The notes beneath the pieces are model-generated. The model was not told the DNA's origin, did no database searches, and saw only the letters and a list, made by a program, of their open reading frames with translations. DNA of 64,000 nt from positions 62,001 through 126,000 of the forward strand of contig CBDCYH010000001.1 of assembly GCA_965224105.1 (NCBI GenBank), in the 5' to 3' direction. Source of the DNA: CBDCYH01 sp965224105. Lineage in GTDB: Bacteria > Bacteroidota > Rhodothermia > Rhodothermales > JABDKH01. How positions within the stretch are numbered: position 1 is the stretch's first letter; each line of letters starts with the position of its first letter. Positions 36,276-46,360 of the stretch are shown here, in pieces. The position numbers and the translations under genes were made by a program.

Positions 36276-39200
36276 TCACGCTGGAGTTGATCGGGTTGAC
36301 TCCTTGAGAAGGGCTGGTCCCCCGGGAATCGTCGGGTCGCGACACAATCCTTTCGAAAAAGCGTCGCCAGGTTGCAAACTCTGTTTGGTAAGATAACCCT
36401 GCTCCCGTCGTGTTTGTGACGAAGGCCTCATCGGTCAGAGCATCTCCCTCGCGCCTATAAAAGACTTCAACGGACACGTTGGGATTAAGTCGAACCTCCA
36501 CAACAAATTCGCCTTGAAGACTTTGAACTTCGTCAATGGTACTCCGCGTACCCTGATACACTCCTTGTCCGCGAATCACGAGCCTCTCGTCGAGCAACCG
36601 CAGACCAATCCCGTAAGTGACATCCAGGTCTTGCGTGCTTTGCCCGCTGACGCCAAAACTGAAATCGATATTGGGAAGTGCCTCCGATAGATAGCGATTT
36701 ACCTGGCTTGCGACAAGTTGTGAGACACTGGTAAATGCAGATGATGCCAACGCGTCGGTACTTGGACCGGCGGTTGTAAGGAGGAATGAGTTAGTCAGGA
36801 GGACTGATGTGGCGTATTCCGTGGATCGCTCGGTCTGATTCAGGATGGTTTCTATCGCTTCGTAATTGTTCGATACGCCGCGCTGATCAGCATCAATTTC
36901 AAGTCTTAGAGCCACCTCCGGGGTTGCCACCCGCCCGGTGATATCAAGCCTAACGGTAACCGGAATGAGAGAGCTGGAGCCTCCTTCCGCTACCGGAAGG
37001 CCTGCCCGCGAAGCCCGGGTTTTATACGAAGCAGGTATATTCAAACTTGCATTGATCGGGTCACCGTCCCAGGTGATGCTTCCGCCCGGGTCGATGAGGA
37101 ACCGCCTGATGAAGAGTTCGCCCGCGGTAAACAGGTAGTCACCTCCAGTAACATCGAGCCTGCCAAATGTCTGGAACTGACCGCCGGTCCGTGTAAGCTG
37201 TACTCGTCCAGAGCCCACGGCATTGATAACATCGCCCAGGAGCGGATCGATAACAAGATGGATTGTCGAACCAGGCGGGGCGTTCACGTTAAGGTCCATC
37301 TCGAGGCCATCCAGAAAACTTCTTTCACCAGATGGTCTTTTCGACAGCACGTTCTTCCGGGCCTGGTTTTTTGCGATGTCGGGTATTGCGCCAGATGAAT
37401 CAGCGAATACAATAAACGACTCATCAGATACTGCGGATGCTGCGACAAGAGGGATATATACATCGCTGTCAGCCGTTGTCCGGGCATCTCGGGAAGTAAG
37501 CGAAGCGTTTGACAAGGGTCCGGTTAGACTTGCCGTTCCAGATGCCGCGATGTCCCCAAAGAACGGTAGGTCTCGAGAGCTCACGATGTTCATGATCTGA
37601 AGCGAATCAATCCTTCCTACGAGATCGAGTGAAAAGAATTTGTAATCGTTGAACGAAACGCTCCCGGTAATAAGTGCCCTGCCATTCCTCCCATCTTCTA
37701 CCGTGGCCCTACGAATGTGAACGCCGCTTTCGTCAACGTCCACCGATCCCGACACATCATAGTTTATGTTAAAATCTGGGACGTCGAAATTTCCCTCGTT
37801 AACCGTAAGGTCGGCGTCGAACCTTGGTTTCGAAAAGCTTCCGCTAATTCTTCCACGACCACTCACATAACCCCGCACATTCTGGACTGTTCTTGGGAAA
37901 ATGTACTCGAAGAAAAACATGTCTGCCCTTTCGATTGAAGCTTCGAGGTCAAGGGTTTCGCGCGAAGAGCCGTTGCCCCCTGGTCGATAGGTACCGCCAA
38001 TTCTGAGTTCGTTCGTTTTGCTCGCCAATAGCGCGACGGGCCCCTCTGGTTCGCTCTGTGTCTCTGTGACAATGATGTCTAGTGCAAGCGCGTCGGAATT
38101 GGGCAAGTAACGCGTATTGACAGATAAGTCGCCGAGGTGATAAATGCCGTGGGAGAAATTCGACACAAATACGTTTCCCTGGACACTCGGAGAATTCAGT
38201 CCCTTCGCAATTTTTAGATCCGCGTCCATTGCTCCACCCACCAATTTCCTCCAGCCGAGGAAGGACGACACCTCTCGCAATTGAACCCCTGATGATGCGA
38301 TCCTCAACGTATCTGCCGGGGAGGGGGAATATGTACCGTCGACCTCAACGAAAGCCAAACTCCTTTCTTCTGTAGCGGACGAATCTCTCTCCACAAAACG
38401 GAATGGCTGGATGGATATGGCATCGCGATACACATCGATGATTGCTCTGTCACGCAATCCAAAGAGGTACAGATTGGAGTTGAAGTCAGTTTGGGATAGT
38501 ACCAGCCTGTTCTTGTCTGGTAAAAATTCAGCCACTCCACGAATTGCCAGGCCGTTGCCTGAAGAATCAGACTGCGACGAAATTCTGTATGTCGATCGAT
38601 TCTGATTTGCCTCCAGGGAAATATCCGGTTGGGGAATGGTTTGCTCAGCCAATCTCAATGACTGGGCGTTGGCATCCACGTGCAGGTCGAACGAATCGGA
38701 GAATTTCGTTGCGCGCAACTCGGAACGGACGGCCCCATTGCGGACGAGGAACCCTTTCAACGCGAGTGAATCTGCTCGTGCGTTGACGTTTCCTTCGAAT
38801 TGATCTGATCCGGCCAATAGATCCAGCCGGATAACGGCATCTGTTCCAATGCTCGGAAGTCCAACGAGCATGGCGGAAAGGGACTGGAAATCTCTCAGAC
38901 GTAGCTCTCCAACCAGGCGCGTCCTGCCTAATGTTTTGGGGTGTGTCGTTTGTTGCGACCCCGCGGAGTCCTGGACAATGAAATACGGTTTGTCCCAGAT
39001 GTTTCGAGCCTTCGCCGCAATGTCCTGTCTCCAGTCGAAGTAATGCGCCTGAATTGTTGGTAGGCTACCATCTGCAACTACCTTAGCGTTTGCCAGACTA
39101 CCGCTAACGTCAAGCTTTGTCGAATCAGCGCGACTACTAAATACAATCCGTGAAGTCCCGGGCCGAATGATTCTTTGCTCTTCACCGATGGTGACGACAG

Positions 39201-40908
39201 AGGAGTCCGTTGTCAGAGTAGCAACCAGATCAAGAGTTTCTCGCGACTGCCTACTTACGTCGAATGCGATCGATGCCGCAACCTCGGAAAAAAGTGAATC
39301 ATTTTGAAGCCAGGATCCCAAATTTAATTCGGACACCCCGGTTGATGCTGTTAGGCGAAAAACTTCCTGAGACCGGAAAGCCGTCCCCTTCGTCTCGAGT
39401 GTTTCCTCTCCGCGTATTAGTTGTGCACCGAATGAGTAATCTTGTCCCGATTTATCCAAATGAAGGTGCGCCGAGTCCACGGGAGCGCCGTTAATTTCGA
39501 GACCTGCAAAGACGCCTGAAAAATCTCCGTCGACACTCCCATCGGTCAGAACGCCTGTAACTTTTCCCCAACCCGTTAGGAGGCCGGCGAACTTTCTGGC
39601 AGGCACGATGGCGGAAAGGTCAAGATTTTCCGAAGCTATGTCTGCCTCAAATCTTGTCGCCTGCCGAATATTAAAACTGCCCGATTCGGTAGTGGCATGC
39701 ACTTCGACGGATCCTATGTTCGATGCGACGAAAAGATCATGTTGAGCCTGTATGGAATCAGATTTCAGATACATGGTCCCGGTCGACTGTAGTTTGGCAG
39801 TAGCGTCCGAGAAGAAGAAGTTTTCAATTGCCAGACCGGGCAGAAGCTCGTTGATGTCACTTGCAAGGAGAGATGTTGCCTCAGATGCAATATTGTATCG
39901 AAGCGAGTCGGGATACCCGGAAACTTTGCCAAACGATTTGATCGAGCTGGAGCCAGTTGAGAAATCGAGTTTAGTGAACGCAAAATCGTGAAGTGGGCCC
40001 GCACCAGAAACAGTTGTCCGGATGCTTTTGTCGAACGGCCATTTCGGGATGATGCGTCTGGCCAGGGCGGGAGAGATGTCTTCCAAATCGAAATCGACTT
40101 CGGCGACTGATTGGGGGGAGGCGTCGGGTGCAAATCCGGAATAATTGCCAAGCGAGCCGTCTCCCGAAATCGTTCCCTGGTTTGAAATGATAGTCAGGTC
40201 ATTGATGTTCGTACGACCAGACTCGATTACAAATTGTCCACGCGCCTGCTGGAATAACTCGGAATCTCCAAGCCTGACGTTGGTTGCGTCCAGAAGATCA
40301 ATCTGATGGGATTCGTTCTCCCAGTCGACGGTCAAGCGGGCTTGCTCGACGAAGAGGAAGGAGTTCTTGTAGTCGAAAAGCAAATCGTTTGCGATGTGAG
40401 ACGGTGGTGGGAAATCGCTTTCGGTAATAATACTTAGCCTTTCGATTGAGACATTTGCTGCCGACGACAGGAACGGTCGTTCACTGTTTCCCTGTTTGGT
40501 AAGCGGGGCGACTGCCTCAAGGATGTTCCACGAGCCATCAGTCTCAATAAGACGAATCGTACCGCTCCGCAAACGCACCTTCTTAAAACGGTACTGATTC
40601 CGCAGTAGGTCAAACCAATAGGGCTGAACATCAATTGTGTCGAGAACTGCTACGACGAGGCCGTGGTCGTCTTTCAGCAAAACGTCGGACGCCACGAATT
40701 GGTTGGCCAGGTTTCCGGTTAGGGATCCGATTTCGAGTGATCCCGCGAACAGTTCGTCGAATTGGTTTTCGATCTGAGCTTTCAGACCATTCCTTCCGAC
40801 CTGTGTGCGTGTTGCCCCTACGAACAATATTATACCGATGAAGATGAGATACAGAGCGACCTTGATTGTACCTCGCGGTATGCGGAGTAAGAATTTGAGT
40901 CGTCTCAC
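36262..40908 (-). CDS. tamB: TamB-like translocation/assembly protein (DUF490)
   Basis: 1548 residues from a GTG. A single N-terminal membrane helix (VALYLIFIGIILFVGATR) is followed by more than 1100 residues of repeating beta-strand sequence with no enzyme motif, then the DUF490/TamB C-terminal region (about 1190-1520; LDVTGGDYLFTAGELFIRRFLIDPGGSI, ITWDGDPINASLNIPASYKTR). Such proteins span the periplasm and carry lipid or help insert outer-membrane proteins with TamA or BamA. Length is typical for the large versions. It overlaps rnr by 14 nt, and aroB lies 38 nt upstream. No tamA gene is in the window. Confidence 0.85.
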   Translation of the reverse strand: MRRLKFLLRIPRGTIKVALYLIFIGIILFVGATRTQVGRNGLKAQIENQFDELFAGSLEIGSLTGNLANQFVASDVLLKDDHGLVVAVLDTIDVQPYWFDLLRNQYRFKKVRLRSGTIRLIETDGSWNILEAVAPLTKQGNSERPFLSSAANVSIERLSIITESDFPPPSHIANDLLFDYKNSFLFVEQARLTVDWENESHQIDLLDATNVRLGDSELFQQARGQFVIESGRTNINDLTIISNQGTISGDGSLGNYSGFAPDASPQSVAEVDFDLEDISPALARRIIPKWPFDKSIRTTVSGAGPLHDFAFTKLDFSTGSSSIKSFGKVSGYPDSLRYNIASEATSLLASDINELLPGLAIENFFFSDATAKLQSTGTMYLKSDSIQAQHDLFVASNIGSVEVHATTESGSFNIRQATRFEADIASENLDLSAIVPARKFAGLLTGWGKVTGVLTDGSVDGDFSGVFAGLEINGAPVDSAHLHLDKSGQDYSFGAQLIRGEETLETKGTAFRSQEVFRLTASTGVSELNLGSWLQNDSLFSEVAASIAFDVSRQSRETLDLVATLTTDSSVVTIGEEQRIIRPGTSRIVFSSRADSTKLDVSGSLANAKVVADGSLPTIQAHYFDWRQDIAAKARNIWDKPYFIVQDSAGSQQTTHPKTLGRTRLVGELRLRDFQSLSAMLVGLPSIGTDAVIRLDLLAGSDQFEGNVNARADSLALKGFLVRNGAVRSELRATKFSDSFDLHVDANAQSLRLAEQTIPQPDISLEANQNRSTYRISSQSDSSGNGLAIRGVAEFLPDKNRLVLSQTDFNSNLYLFGLRDRAIIDVYRDAISIQPFRFVERDSSATEERSLAFVEVDGTYSPSPADTLRIASSGVQLREVSSFLGWRKLVGGAMDADLKIAKGLNSPSVQGNVFVSNFSHGIYHLGDLSVNTRYLPNSDALALDIIVTETQSEPEGPVALLASKTNELRIGGTYRPGGNGSSRETLDLEASIERADMFFFEYIFPRTVQNVRGYVSGRGRISGSFSKPRFDADLTVNEGNFDVPDFNINYDVSGSVDVDESGVHIRRATVEDGRNGRALITGSVSFNDYKFFSLDLVGRIDSLQIMNIVSSRDLPFFGDIAASGTASLTGPLSNASLTSRDARTTADSDVYIPLVAASAVSDESFIVFADSSGAIPDIAKNQARKNVLSKRPSGERSFLDGLEMDLNVNAPPGSTIHLVIDPLLGDVINAVGSGRVQLTRTGGQFQTFGRLDVTGGDYLFTAGELFIRRFLIDPGGSITWDGDPINASLNIPASYKTRASRAGLPVAEGGSSSLIPVTVRLDITGRVATPEVALRLEIDADQRGVSNNYEAIETILNQTERSTEYATSVLLTNSFLLTTAGPSTDALASSAFTSVSQLVASQVNRYLSEALPNIDFSFGVSGQSTQDLDVTYGIGLRLLDERLVIRGQGVYQGTRSTIDEVQSLQGEFVVEVRLNPNVSVEVFYRREGDALTDEAFVTNTTGAGLSYQTEFATWRRFFERIVSRPDDSRGTSPSQGVNPINSSVNGKK

Positions 40909-40946
40909 GGCAGGGGCTGGCAGGGTAGAAACAGTGAAAACAGTCC

Positions 40947-42026
40947 CTAGGAGCCTATGTTTCCATAACTCGATTGAATCACATTGACCACCTGTGCCGC
41001 TGTAGTTTCCTCGTGAAGGTAGGGGTTGCCTTCAGAACCCAGCAGCACGAACACCTGGGAGCCGTCCCGAAATTTTTTGTCGGTCCCCATCGACTCCACG
41101 AGGATTTCGGCTGATGGAATATGCCCGTAATTCAGGTTCATTTTTTCGAGCAGCAAATCGCTCATGTGACTTGAGGCGGTCCCACCACGCTCTGCCGACC
41201 ACACTAGTGCTGCTCTCATACCTAACGCGACCGCCTCTCCGTGCGTAAACGTGGTATAGTTTGTTGCTCGCTCGATGGCATGGCCAAACGTATGACCAAA
41301 GTTCAGAAATGCGCGGACACCAGATTCGAACTCATCCGCCTGAACGATTTGGATTTTCGTCAACGCCGCATCCCTGACTAGCTGCTCGCTCACCTCATTC
41401 GTTTTCAGGGCAGATGTGGTGTTTGTGACAAGCCGATCCGCCGAGGGTAAATCACAGAGGTACGCATGTTTTACCACCTCAGCCATTCCGCTAAGGAAGT
41501 CGCGCTTGCTGAGGGTACTTATTGTGCCCACGTCACAATAGACAAGCCGAGGAGGATAGAAAGAACCGATCAGGTTTTTGCCCCGGGCATGATTTACTCC
41601 CGTCTTTCCGCCGATAGAGGAATCCACCTGGGATGTGATGGTAGTCGGGATCTGTATGAGTGGAACGCCGCGCAAAATCGTCGCGGCAAAATGGCCAGCA
41701 ATATCACCCACAACCCCGCCACCCAGGGCGACGACTGATGAGTTGCGATCAATGCCGTTGCTCAACGCCCAGTTGTATAGCTCTTCCAGGTTCAAAACAG
41801 ATTTTGCTTCCTCACCAGGGTTGAGGGCAAAGTGGGCGACCTCTCCGTGAGCGCCCAGCGACTTTGCGACGACTTTGTAGTATAGTCCGAACACGTTGCT
41901 GTCGGTCACAACAAAGAATTTTTTTGACTGCGGAACTACAGCAGATACCGACCGTCCGCATGACGACAAGCGGCCATATTCAAGTCGATAACTACGGTTA
42001 ATATGTGATGCAATTTCGATCGGCAC
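40947..42026 (-). CDS. aroB: 3-dehydroquinate synthase
   Basis: 359 residues from GTG 42026. The glycine-rich NAD-binding strand VVALGGGVVGDIAGHFAAT, the PTTITSQVDSSIGGKTGVNH metal/substrate block and the FLNFGHTFGHAIE motif (His zinc ligands) are typical. It makes 3-dehydroquinate from DAHP, the second step of the shikimate pathway, in the cytoplasm. First gene of the minus-strand tamB-rnr-transporter directon and divergent from the MnmM-like gene with 46 nt between the starts. Confidence 0.95.
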   Translation of the reverse strand: MPIEIASHINRSYRLEYGRLSSCGRSVSAVVPQSKKFFVVTDSNVFGLYYKVVAKSLGAHGEVAHFALNPGEEAKSVLNLEELYNWALSNGIDRNSSVVALGGGVVGDIAGHFAATILRGVPLIQIPTTITSQVDSSIGGKTGVNHARGKNLIGSFYPPRLVYCDVGTISTLSKRDFLSGMAEVVKHAYLCDLPSADRLVTNTTSALKTNEVSEQLVRDAALTKIQIVQADEFESGVRAFLNFGHTFGHAIERATNYTTFTHGEAVALGMRAALVWSAERGGTASSHMSDLLLEKMNLNYGHIPSAEILVESMGTDKKFRDGSQVFVLLGSEGNPYLHEETTAAQVVNVIQSSYGNIGS

Positions 42027-42072
42027 AGATCTGCGAAGCGAGATCAGGAATCAATAGTGAGGTTGGTATCGA

Positions 42073-42663
42073 ATGAATCTACGGAAAGAAAAATTTCCGG
42101 TTAGATCTCTAGATTATTCGCGATGGGTGGTCGCGTCCGTTATTCAGGAAGGCGACGTGGTGATTGATGCGACGGTCGGAAATGGACATGACACCTTGTT
42201 TTTATCCAGGAGTGTTGGAAGCGAAGGTATCGTGGTAGGTTTCGACGTTCAGGAACGCGCCGTCATGGCGACGAAAAAACTCCTCGATGCTGAGGGTGCG
42301 GCCGACAACTGTATTCTGCATCATTGCGGGCACGAGGAAATGACCAGCCATCTACGTACGTACGCCGAAAAGCGGATTTCGGCCGCGGTTTTTAATCTCG
42401 GCTATCTTCCGGGCGGTGACAAACGCCTAACTACCCGCCCAGCTACTTCGATTGACGGAATCATGGCAGCCTGCGAATTCCTGGCCTCAGGTGGGGTCGT
42501 GGCGATAACTGCTTATCCCGGACATTCCGTCGGGGCAGTGGAGCTGGAGTCAATCCTCGATTTTGCTCAGAGCCTTGGGCAGGGGAGGTTTACCGTTATC
42601 CATCATCGTATCATTAACCAGGCGAATAATCCACCTGAAGCGATCGTTATCTCAAAGAAGTGA
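42073..42663 (+). CDS. MnmM/YtqB-like class I SAM methyltransferase
   Basis: 196 residues. SAM-binding motif VIDATVGNGHDTLFLSRSVG is followed by VVGFDVQERA (acidic end of strand 2), and FNLGYLPGGDKRLTTRPATS, the catalytic NLGYLPGGDK motif of the YtqB/MnmM rRNA_methylase family. Family members methylate the nm5U34 base of tRNA to mnm5(s2)U. It is separated by 1 nt from the following NRDE gene, so the two are likely co-transcribed. Confidence 0.88.
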   Translation: MNLRKEKFPVRSLDYSRWVVASVIQEGDVVIDATVGNGHDTLFLSRSVGSEGIVVGFDVQERAVMATKKLLDAEGAADNCILHHCGHEEMTSHLRTYAEKRISAAVFNLGYLPGGDKRLTTRPATSIDGIMAACEFLASGGVVAITAYPGHSVGAVELESILDFAQSLGQGRFTVIHHRIINQANNPPEAIVISKK

Positions 42664-42664
42664 T

Positions 42665-43432
42665 ATGTGCTTGGCCGTTGTTGCCTTCCGGGCTCACAAG
42701 AAATATCCAATCATCCTGATCGCAAATCGGGATGAATACTATGATCGCGCGACAGCCCGTGCAGGGTACTGGGAGGACGGCTCTATTCTCGCCGGACGCG
42801 ATTTGGAGAGTAGCGGTACATGGGCTGGCATAACCCAGTCGGGGAAGTGGGCGCTGGTTACAAACTACCGCGCTCCGGATGAATCGAACAGGGGCAAGGA
42901 ATCTCGAGGCCTGCTAGTACGGAGGTTTCTGGAATCCGACACCAGTACGGCGGCATATATCGACACGCTCTTGCACGAGTCTGAGAATTTTGCGGGATAC
43001 AATCTTTTGATGTACGATGGAACAACGCTCGGCTATCACAGCAACCGGTCGCGCCAATACGGTATGCTCGGTCCCGGCATTTTTGGTTTGAGTAATGCGC
43101 ACCTGGATACTCCGTGGCCGAAGGTCGTAACAGCAAAGAAGGCTGTTGCGGGTCTGCTTTCTGAGGAGGATGTTAGCGAGCTGGATCTGCTTGAAATCCT
43201 CCGCAACGAGGACATTGCCTCTGATGAGTTGCTACCCCACACAGGGGTAGGGATCGAATGGGAGCGCGCACTCTCAGCAGCGAAAATTCATTTGCCTGGT
43301 TACGGAACGAGAGCCAGCACTATCCTCAGGATTGCTTCCAACGGCGGAATTTTCTACAGCGAGTACACCTACAAGGAAGGTCGGCTAGACGCGTATTCCC
43401 GGCATAAGTTTAAAGGCAAAAAGGGCCCGTGA
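42665..43432 (+). CDS. NRDE-family protein (TANGO2-like)
   Basis: 255 residues from ATG 42665, the start that exposes the family N-terminus MCLAVVAF; upstream frames run inside the preceding gene. The NRDE motif (LIANRDEYYDRAT) and a GTWAGI strand are present, followed by TNYRAPDE and GYNLLMYDGTTLGYHSN. Cys2 would be the N-terminal nucleophile if the protein is an Ntn-type hydrolase, as the fold suggests. Function in bacteria is unclear. The stop lies inside the terminator hairpin 43420-43451. Confidence 0.9.
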   Translation: MCLAVVAFRAHKKYPIILIANRDEYYDRATARAGYWEDGSILAGRDLESSGTWAGITQSGKWALVTNYRAPDESNRGKESRGLLVRRFLESDTSTAAYIDTLLHESENFAGYNLLMYDGTTLGYHSNRSRQYGMLGPGIFGLSNAHLDTPWPKVVTAKKAVAGLLSEEDVSELDLLEILRNEDIASDELLPHTGVGIEWERALSAAKIHLPGYGTRASTILRIASNGGIFYSEYTYKEGRLDAYSRHKFKGKKGP

Positions 43433-43451
43433 CTTTTGCCACGAGCCCTTT
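43420..43451. terminator. Bidirectional intrinsic terminator
   Basis: AAAGGGC-C-CGTG pairs with CACG-A-GCCCTTT around an 8-nt loop; only one C/A mismatch. Read on the minus strand the hairpin is followed by a T run (CCCTTTTTG), so it fits the TPR gene that ends at 43478 best. It also overlaps the stop codon of the NRDE gene and can serve that gene. Confidence 0.8.
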
Positions 43452-43477
43452 ATTTGCTCCGAAGTGTAGAAGCCGGA

Positions 43478-44422
43478 TTAGTTATGCATTAATACCGATA
43501 CCGTGTCGCGGATTGACTTAGCGTTGTGGGCGTACGGCTTGAGTGCAAGGTATTTCTCGTACGCGTAGATCGCATCATCCGAATAGCCCATCTTCTGATT
43601 TACCTGCCCCAGGGCGAGGAAGGCATCAGAATGACGATGATCGTTTTGGACAGCGAGCATCAGGTTGTAGCGCGCGTCGTCGAGGTTATCTCTCGATATT
43701 GCAACCACACCAAGCCCGTAGTATGCGTCGCCATAATTGGCATCCTCAGCCAGTGCCAGCCGATAGTGCGCCTCCGCCTTGGAAGCTTCGCCCTCAGCAA
43801 GGAATGCGTGTCCCAGGGAGGAGTATGCATACGGGAGATCATTTCCACTCTCGACCGCTTTCGCAAAGTGAAAATGCGCCTCGTTGTATTTGCTCTGCTT
43901 GGTGAATGTGGTTCCGACTCCTACTTCGCCTTTCGGATTTGAGGGGTCTAGTTCGGCTGCACGCATGTAATAGTATCGCGCCTCCTGTGTATCACCCAGC
44001 GCCTCGAGTGCCTGTGCAAGTTTAATGCTGCTCTGTGCTCGACCTGGGTTTCGCGAGACGAGGACGCGGTAGTGGTATACGGCATCCGTGTAGTTCTCTT
44101 CGCCCATGTAGGTGTCGCCAATTTCTTCGTGACAACCGTCGAATTTTGTTGACAGCTCATTGGCTCGAACGAAGTGATATCTGGCCGCCTGGAAATCCTC
44201 CATTCTGAGTAGGACCCGGGCAGACTGATAGACAAGCGAGGCGTCTCGAGGGTTGTCTGCGATTGCGCCTGCCAATGCATAGGATGCGGCTGGCAGGTCG
44301 TTGTTGGCGATCGCGTGATTTGCCAGGCTTACATAGTCCGGTGCAGCCTCTTTTTGCTCCTGCGCTGCGCTTGGTGCGGCCAGGAATGCCAGCAGCAGTA
44401 AGGTAATGGCTAAGGATTTCAT
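43478..44422 (-). CDS. Exported TPR protein
   Basis: 314 residues. A signal peptide (LAITLLLLAFLAAPSAAQ) is followed by about eight TPR units of the AxxxYxxxxxxxPxxA type; examples are YTDAVYHYRVLVSRNPGR, YYYMRAAELDPSNPKGEVGVG, HFHFAKAVESGNDLPYAYSSLG and AIYAYEKYLALKPYA. Such periplasmic or lipoprotein-like solenoids organise protein complexes. No enzymatic domain is present. It is preceded by a 99-nt gap and ends shortly before the terminator at 43420-43451. Confidence 0.88.
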   Translation of the reverse strand: MKSLAITLLLLAFLAAPSAAQEQKEAAPDYVSLANHAIANNDLPAASYALAGAIADNPRDASLVYQSARVLLRMEDFQAARYHFVRANELSTKFDGCHEEIGDTYMGEENYTDAVYHYRVLVSRNPGRAQSSIKLAQALEALGDTQEARYYYMRAAELDPSNPKGEVGVGTTFTKQSKYNEAHFHFAKAVESGNDLPYAYSSLGHAFLAEGEASKAEAHYRLALAEDANYGDAYYGLGVVAISRDNLDDARYNLMLAVQNDHRHSDAFLALGQVNQKMGYSDDAIYAYEKYLALKPYAHNAKSIRDTVSVLMHN

Positions 44423-44521
44423 ATCGGATTTCAGATTGTTTGGGGGTATCTCCGGTATCGAACCGGTCGGCCAAACTTTAAAATGAAATCGATGAGTTGA
44501 GAGCCGTTATTGCGATGACGA

Positions 44522-45904
44522 TCAATTCGTGAGGCTGCGCACCGGGGCAGGGATAAGGCCACCGCGGGACACGAACGTCGCACAGGATACCTGATTCAGC
44601 CCGATAATCGGCGCCTCACCCAGTAATCCACCCCATGAGACAAAATCCCCTTCAACCTTGCCGGCCACGGGAATAAGCCTTGCAGAGGTTGTTTTATTAT
44701 TGATGATCCCTATCGCAAACTCATCCATCATTATGCCAGCGAGTTGGTCGACCGGGGTGTCGCCGGGGACGGCGATCATGTCCAGTCCGACGGAGCAAAT
44801 GGAGGTCATCGCCTCCAGCTTCTCCAGGCTTAGATGCCCATTCTGGGCAGCGGAGATCATGGCCTGATCCTCTGACAGCGGAATCATGGATCCACTCAAA
44901 CCTCCGACTCTGCTCGAGGCCATTAGACCACCCTTTTTCACCGCATCATTTAGCAACGCGAGGGCAGCAGTTGTTCCGGGCCCACCCACATGCTCCAGGC
45001 CCATTGCGATCAGGACATCTCCAACCGAGTCTCCCTCTTCTGGCGTCGGTGCGAGGGAGATGTCAACGACACCGAATCGGATAGGCAGGCCAGACCGTTG
45101 GCTAAGACGAGCAGCACACTCCTGACCCACCAACTCTCCGGCCCGCGTCATCTTGAAAGCCGTTCGCTTGATCGCTTCGGACAGTTCACCGAGGGATGCT
45201 CCGGTGCCAATTTCCTGCACGGTACGGAGAACAACCCCGGGACCAGAAATCCCCACATTCAGTGCAAACTCGCCCTCGCTGGGACCGTGAAAAGACCCGG
45301 CGATAAATGGATTATCCTGCACAGCATTGCAGAAGGCTACGATCTTAGTACATCCGATCGAAGAATCGTCCCGGGTAAGCTCCGCAGTTCGCTTCACCGC
45401 CGCGGCCATCATCCTAACAGCATCTACGTTCATACCAGCGGCCGTCGAGGCGCAATTCACCGAGCCGCAAACGCGACCCGTTGACGCCATCACCTCAGGG
45501 AGTGATTCGATGAGCGCTCGGTCACCCTTCGTCATGCCCTTTTCCGCCAGAGCCGAAAAACCTGCAATAAAATCGACACCCACGTCCGTTGCCGCCTGGT
45601 CAAGTATGGCTGCGAGGCCAACAAAATCATTCACCGATGCGCCGTCGGCGATCATGGCAACGGGCGTTACCGACAGCCTCTTGTTGACAATCTTGACCCC
45701 GAACACTCCCTCGACTTCCTCGGCAATCGCGACATGCAAGGACGCGGTCCGCCGAATTTTGTCGTACACACGGGCGTTAAGTGTTTGCGGCAGTCGGCTG
45801 CTACAGTCGCGAAGCGAAATCCCGAGCGTGACCGTCCTGATGTCGAAGTGCTCAACGTCCAGCATCTGGACCGTGTCCAGCACCTCTCTAATATCGTAAC
45901 TCAT
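44522..45904 (-). CDS. UPF0210/PFL-family protein (DUF711)
   Basis: 460 residues. The N-terminus MSYDIREVLDTVQMLDVEHFDIRTVTLGISLRDC and the segments GSVNCASTAAGMNVDAVRMM, GGPGTTAALALLNDAVKKGG and MIAVPGDTPVDQLAGIMMDEFAIGIINNKTTSARLIPVAGK match the DUF711 family. Its members are related in fold to pyruvate formate-lyase-type proteins but no activity is established. It lies 1 nt downstream of the UPF0237 ACT protein, a pairing that is conserved across many bacteria. Confidence 0.92.
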   Translation of the reverse strand: MSYDIREVLDTVQMLDVEHFDIRTVTLGISLRDCSSRLPQTLNARVYDKIRRTASLHVAIAEEVEGVFGVKIVNKRLSVTPVAMIADGASVNDFVGLAAILDQAATDVGVDFIAGFSALAEKGMTKGDRALIESLPEVMASTGRVCGSVNCASTAAGMNVDAVRMMAAAVKRTAELTRDDSSIGCTKIVAFCNAVQDNPFIAGSFHGPSEGEFALNVGISGPGVVLRTVQEIGTGASLGELSEAIKRTAFKMTRAGELVGQECAARLSQRSGLPIRFGVVDISLAPTPEEGDSVGDVLIAMGLEHVGGPGTTAALALLNDAVKKGGLMASSRVGGLSGSMIPLSEDQAMISAAQNGHLSLEKLEAMTSICSVGLDMIAVPGDTPVDQLAGIMMDEFAIGIINNKTTSARLIPVAGKVEGDFVSWGGLLGEAPIIGLNQVSCATFVSRGGLIPAPVRSLTN

Positions 45905-45905
45905 G

Positions 45906-46322
45906 CTACGGCCTGTGCATCTTGTTGAACAGGTCCTCGTGCTGCACTACAATCCGAACCTGGAGCTGCCGGCCAGTCTCGGCCAACCTGTCTTGCAGCT
46001 GTTTAATCGAGACGGTCGGTCCTACTTCGACAAGCATGATGAGCGTGAAATATGCCTGAAGGATTTTCTGTGATACATCTAGAATATTGCAGCCAGAATC
46101 GGAAACCACTCTTGTGATCTCAGCGAGAATTCCAGGCTTGTCGTACCCGTATGCTGTTAGAATTGCCTGGGGACTGGTCCCTTTGGCTGTTTCCGATGGA
46201 CGCTGCGAGTCACCAGTAAGCTCGGTAAGAATTATTTCGGCAACTCGCTCCACCGTTGCAGCAGATGCATTTCTCCCCAGGGACTTCTCAACAAGATCGA
46301 CTATGGCCCGAACGTTTGGCAT
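45906..46322 (-). CDS. UPF0237 ACT-domain protein with N-terminal extension
   Basis: 138 residues. The C-terminal about 90 residues are a classical UPF0237 ACT domain: AYGYDKPGILAEITRVVSDSGCNILDVSQKILQAYFTLIMLV, ending in VQHEDLFNKMHRP. UPF0237 proteins normally begin at this domain. Here about 50 residues with high Glu/Ser content precede it (VDLVEKSLGRNASAATVERVAEIIL). No in-frame start codon exists near the domain, so the extension looks real. ACT domains bind amino acids; the partner UPF0210 gene follows immediately. Confidence 0.88.
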   Translation of the reverse strand: MPNVRAIVDLVEKSLGRNASAATVERVAEIILTELTGDSQRPSETAKGTSPQAILTAYGYDKPGILAEITRVVSDSGCNILDVSQKILQAYFTLIMLVEVGPTVSIKQLQDRLAETGRQLQVRIVVQHEDLFNKMHRP

Positions 46323-46360
46323 AAGATGGGATCGTTTTTCAAATCGTTCGGGAAGATAAT

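Noticed and set aside
35661..36290. 209-residue plus-strand ORF
   Set aside because: Antisense shadow of RNase R.
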